Of a stretch of 64,000 nt of DNA, positions 63,263-64,000 are shown piece by piece. Both the position numbers and the translations under genes were made by a program. The stretch is taken from positions 1,054,001-1,118,000 of the forward strand of contig CBDDOJ010000001.1 in the NCBI GenBank assembly GCA_965231865.1, written 5' to 3'. Under the pieces are notes generated by a model, which saw nothing but the letters and a program-made list of their open reading frames with translations, did not search any database and had not been told where the DNA came from. Position 1 is the first letter of the stretch. Each line of letters begins with the position of its first letter. This DNA is from WTGA01 sp965231865. GTDB lineage: Bacteria > Pseudomonadota > Gammaproteobacteria > Arenicellales > Poriferihabitantaceae.

Positions 63263-63982
63263 TTAATTTTCGAACCTTCGGACCAGTTTCTCAAAGTATT
63301 GATCGGTGTGAAAACGCGCATGCTCCGTCCGATACCGGAATACACTGCCTTCAGGGCAGGCAGCCCTGGCCAGACAGGTTTCCTGTCGGCAGGAGGATTC
63401 CCGGTTCGATTTTAAATACCCGTAACAGGATTCGACATCATATTGTGTCCCCGTAAACGCCTCAACGGGGCAGACCTGCAAACAGGGTTGTTCGACACAG
63501 TTGGCACAGATATCCAGTTCTGCCGCTTTGCGCTGGCCCTGGGAAAACTCGGGTATCCGTACTCCCAGGGCCAGCGCAAAGCGGTAGGCATGCCACAATC
63601 CATATTCGGGATGGATCAGCATTCCCAGCCTGGAAGACTTCAGTGATTCCGATTTTTTTGCCCATTCCAGGAACGGCTGATACGGCGGTCCACCGAAAGG
63701 AAAGAGAGCCCTGCCGGAAAAATGTTCTGCCAGTTCCTGGCCCACTCCTGCGCTCCAGCGGTCCAGGGGGTTCGGCCGGCCATCCGAATACTCGGGAGAG
63801 CGGGAAAAACATTCCCACAGGGAGGAGCCCGCATTGCCCAGCAACACCAGGGATCTCGCGGGGATGCCATCGGCAATTTCCGGAATACCGTCATGATCGC
63901 GACTGTTGAACCCGCCCCGGACCACCAGGCCATAGCTCCCGGCAAATTCAATTATTTCATCCAGCCCCGTCATCGCATGCAT
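63263..63982 (-). CDS. ferredoxin-like iron-sulfur protein
   Basis: At least 239 residues. The C-terminal half contains a cysteine-rich segment, LDICANCVEQPCLQVCPVEA, which resembles a [4Fe-4S] ferredoxin motif (CX2CX4CX3CP), then further cysteines (SCYGYLKSN, SCRQETCLARAACPEG). The N-terminal half, with LLGNAGSSLWECF, HPEYGLWHAYRFALAL and FFGG-like loops, resembles proteins related to corrinoid-reducing or QueG-like iron-sulfur proteins, but I do not recognise a named family. The reading frame stays open to the window edge, so the true start could lie beyond 64000. A 22-bp inverted repeat falls within the gene. Confidence 0.7.
   Translation of the reverse strand: MHAMTGLDEIIEFAGSYGLVVRGGFNSRDHDGIPEIADGIPARSLVLLGNAGSSLWECFSRSPEYSDGRPNPLDRWSAGVGQELAEHFSGRALFPFGGPPYQPFLEWAKKSESLKSSRLGMLIHPEYGLWHAYRFALALGVRIPEFSQGQRKAAELDICANCVEQPCLQVCPVEAFTGTQYDVESCYGYLKSNRESSCRQETCLARAACPEGSVFRYRTEHARFHTDQYFEKLVRRFEN
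63523..63584. repeat. 22-bp perfect inverted repeat inside a coding region
   Basis: CCGCTTTGCGCTGGCCCTGG plus GA (63523-63544) is repeated as its exact complement at 63563-63584, with 18 bases between. It would form a very stable hairpin in DNA or mRNA. It falls within the iron-sulfur protein gene, encoding the YRFALALGVR...SQGQRKA stretch between the N-terminal part and the cysteine motifs. Confidence 0.9.
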
Positions 63983-64000
63983 CCGCGGTATCCAGCCATT

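Noticed and set aside
1..64000. CRISPR array or prophage
   Set aside because: No regularly spaced direct repeats, Cas proteins or phage structural genes were seen.

Overview
The window looks like the chromosome of a moderately GC-rich gammaproteobacterium. The evidence is a complete 14-gene nuoA-N operon with separate nuoC and nuoD, a tpiA-secG-tRNA-Leu(GAG) block, SoxR, gltA of the hexameric type, and a ddl gene. The genus cannot be named from sequence alone. The many insertion sequences, broken genes and toxin-antitoxin modules suggest a genome undergoing active rearrangement.

Layout. 0.07-4.1 kb: a fragment of a DUF1016 nuclease gene, then an apparent operon of an amidase, an acetylpolyamine-type deacetylase and a frameshifted EamA exporter. 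4.3-6.4 kb: soxR divergent from an MFS exporter, with a SoxR-type promoter between them. 6.4-11.6 kb: two genes cut by transposons, a HIT-family gene carrying an IS1634-family element and an HNH endonuclease gene carrying a TnpB-only (IS1341-type) element. 11.6-17.4 kb: an amidase, a TauD-like dioxygenase, an EEP-family hydrolase, an AidB-like acyl-CoA dehydrogenase and a secreted protein. 17.6-27 kb: an accessory island with three HigA-type genes (one frameshifted, one orphan), an intact higBA pair under a perfect 19-bp palindrome, an AAA ATPase, a UvrD-like helicase with zinc ribbons, a RelE-type pair, a truncated ParE-type pair and a complete ISKra4-family element with a 9-bp target duplication.

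27.3-49.1 kb is core genome: tpiA, secG, tRNA-Leu, an MFS transporter, DAHP synthase, citrate synthase, a BKACE-type enzyme, a queuosine-precursor transporter, then nuoA-N. 49.2-54.7 kb: ddl followed by a second mobile zone, in which an ISNCY (ISDol1-like) element sits inside a decayed IS1634-type element, next to an Rpn-type nuclease gene, a long perfect hairpin and an N-terminal fragment of a second copy of the AAA ATPase. 54.7-64 kb: a gamma-glutamylpolyamine synthetase-like enzyme and a trimethylamine-dehydrogenase-like flavoprotein, a large orphan protein combining RNA-polymerase-alpha-CTD-like, sigma-region-4-like and winged-helix segments, a hydantoinase/oxoprolinase-family protein and an iron-sulfur protein.

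Together the metabolic genes point to use of amides, polyamines and methylated amines or betaine-like compounds, feeding an NADH-driven respiratory chain. Substrates are inferred from families and are not proven. The most distinctive items are the chimeric transcription-factor-like protein at 58.3-60.5 kb, the scarless reconstructions of two transposon-broken genes, the A10 slippage site in the ISKra4 element, and the nested transposon at 50.4-52.4 kb.
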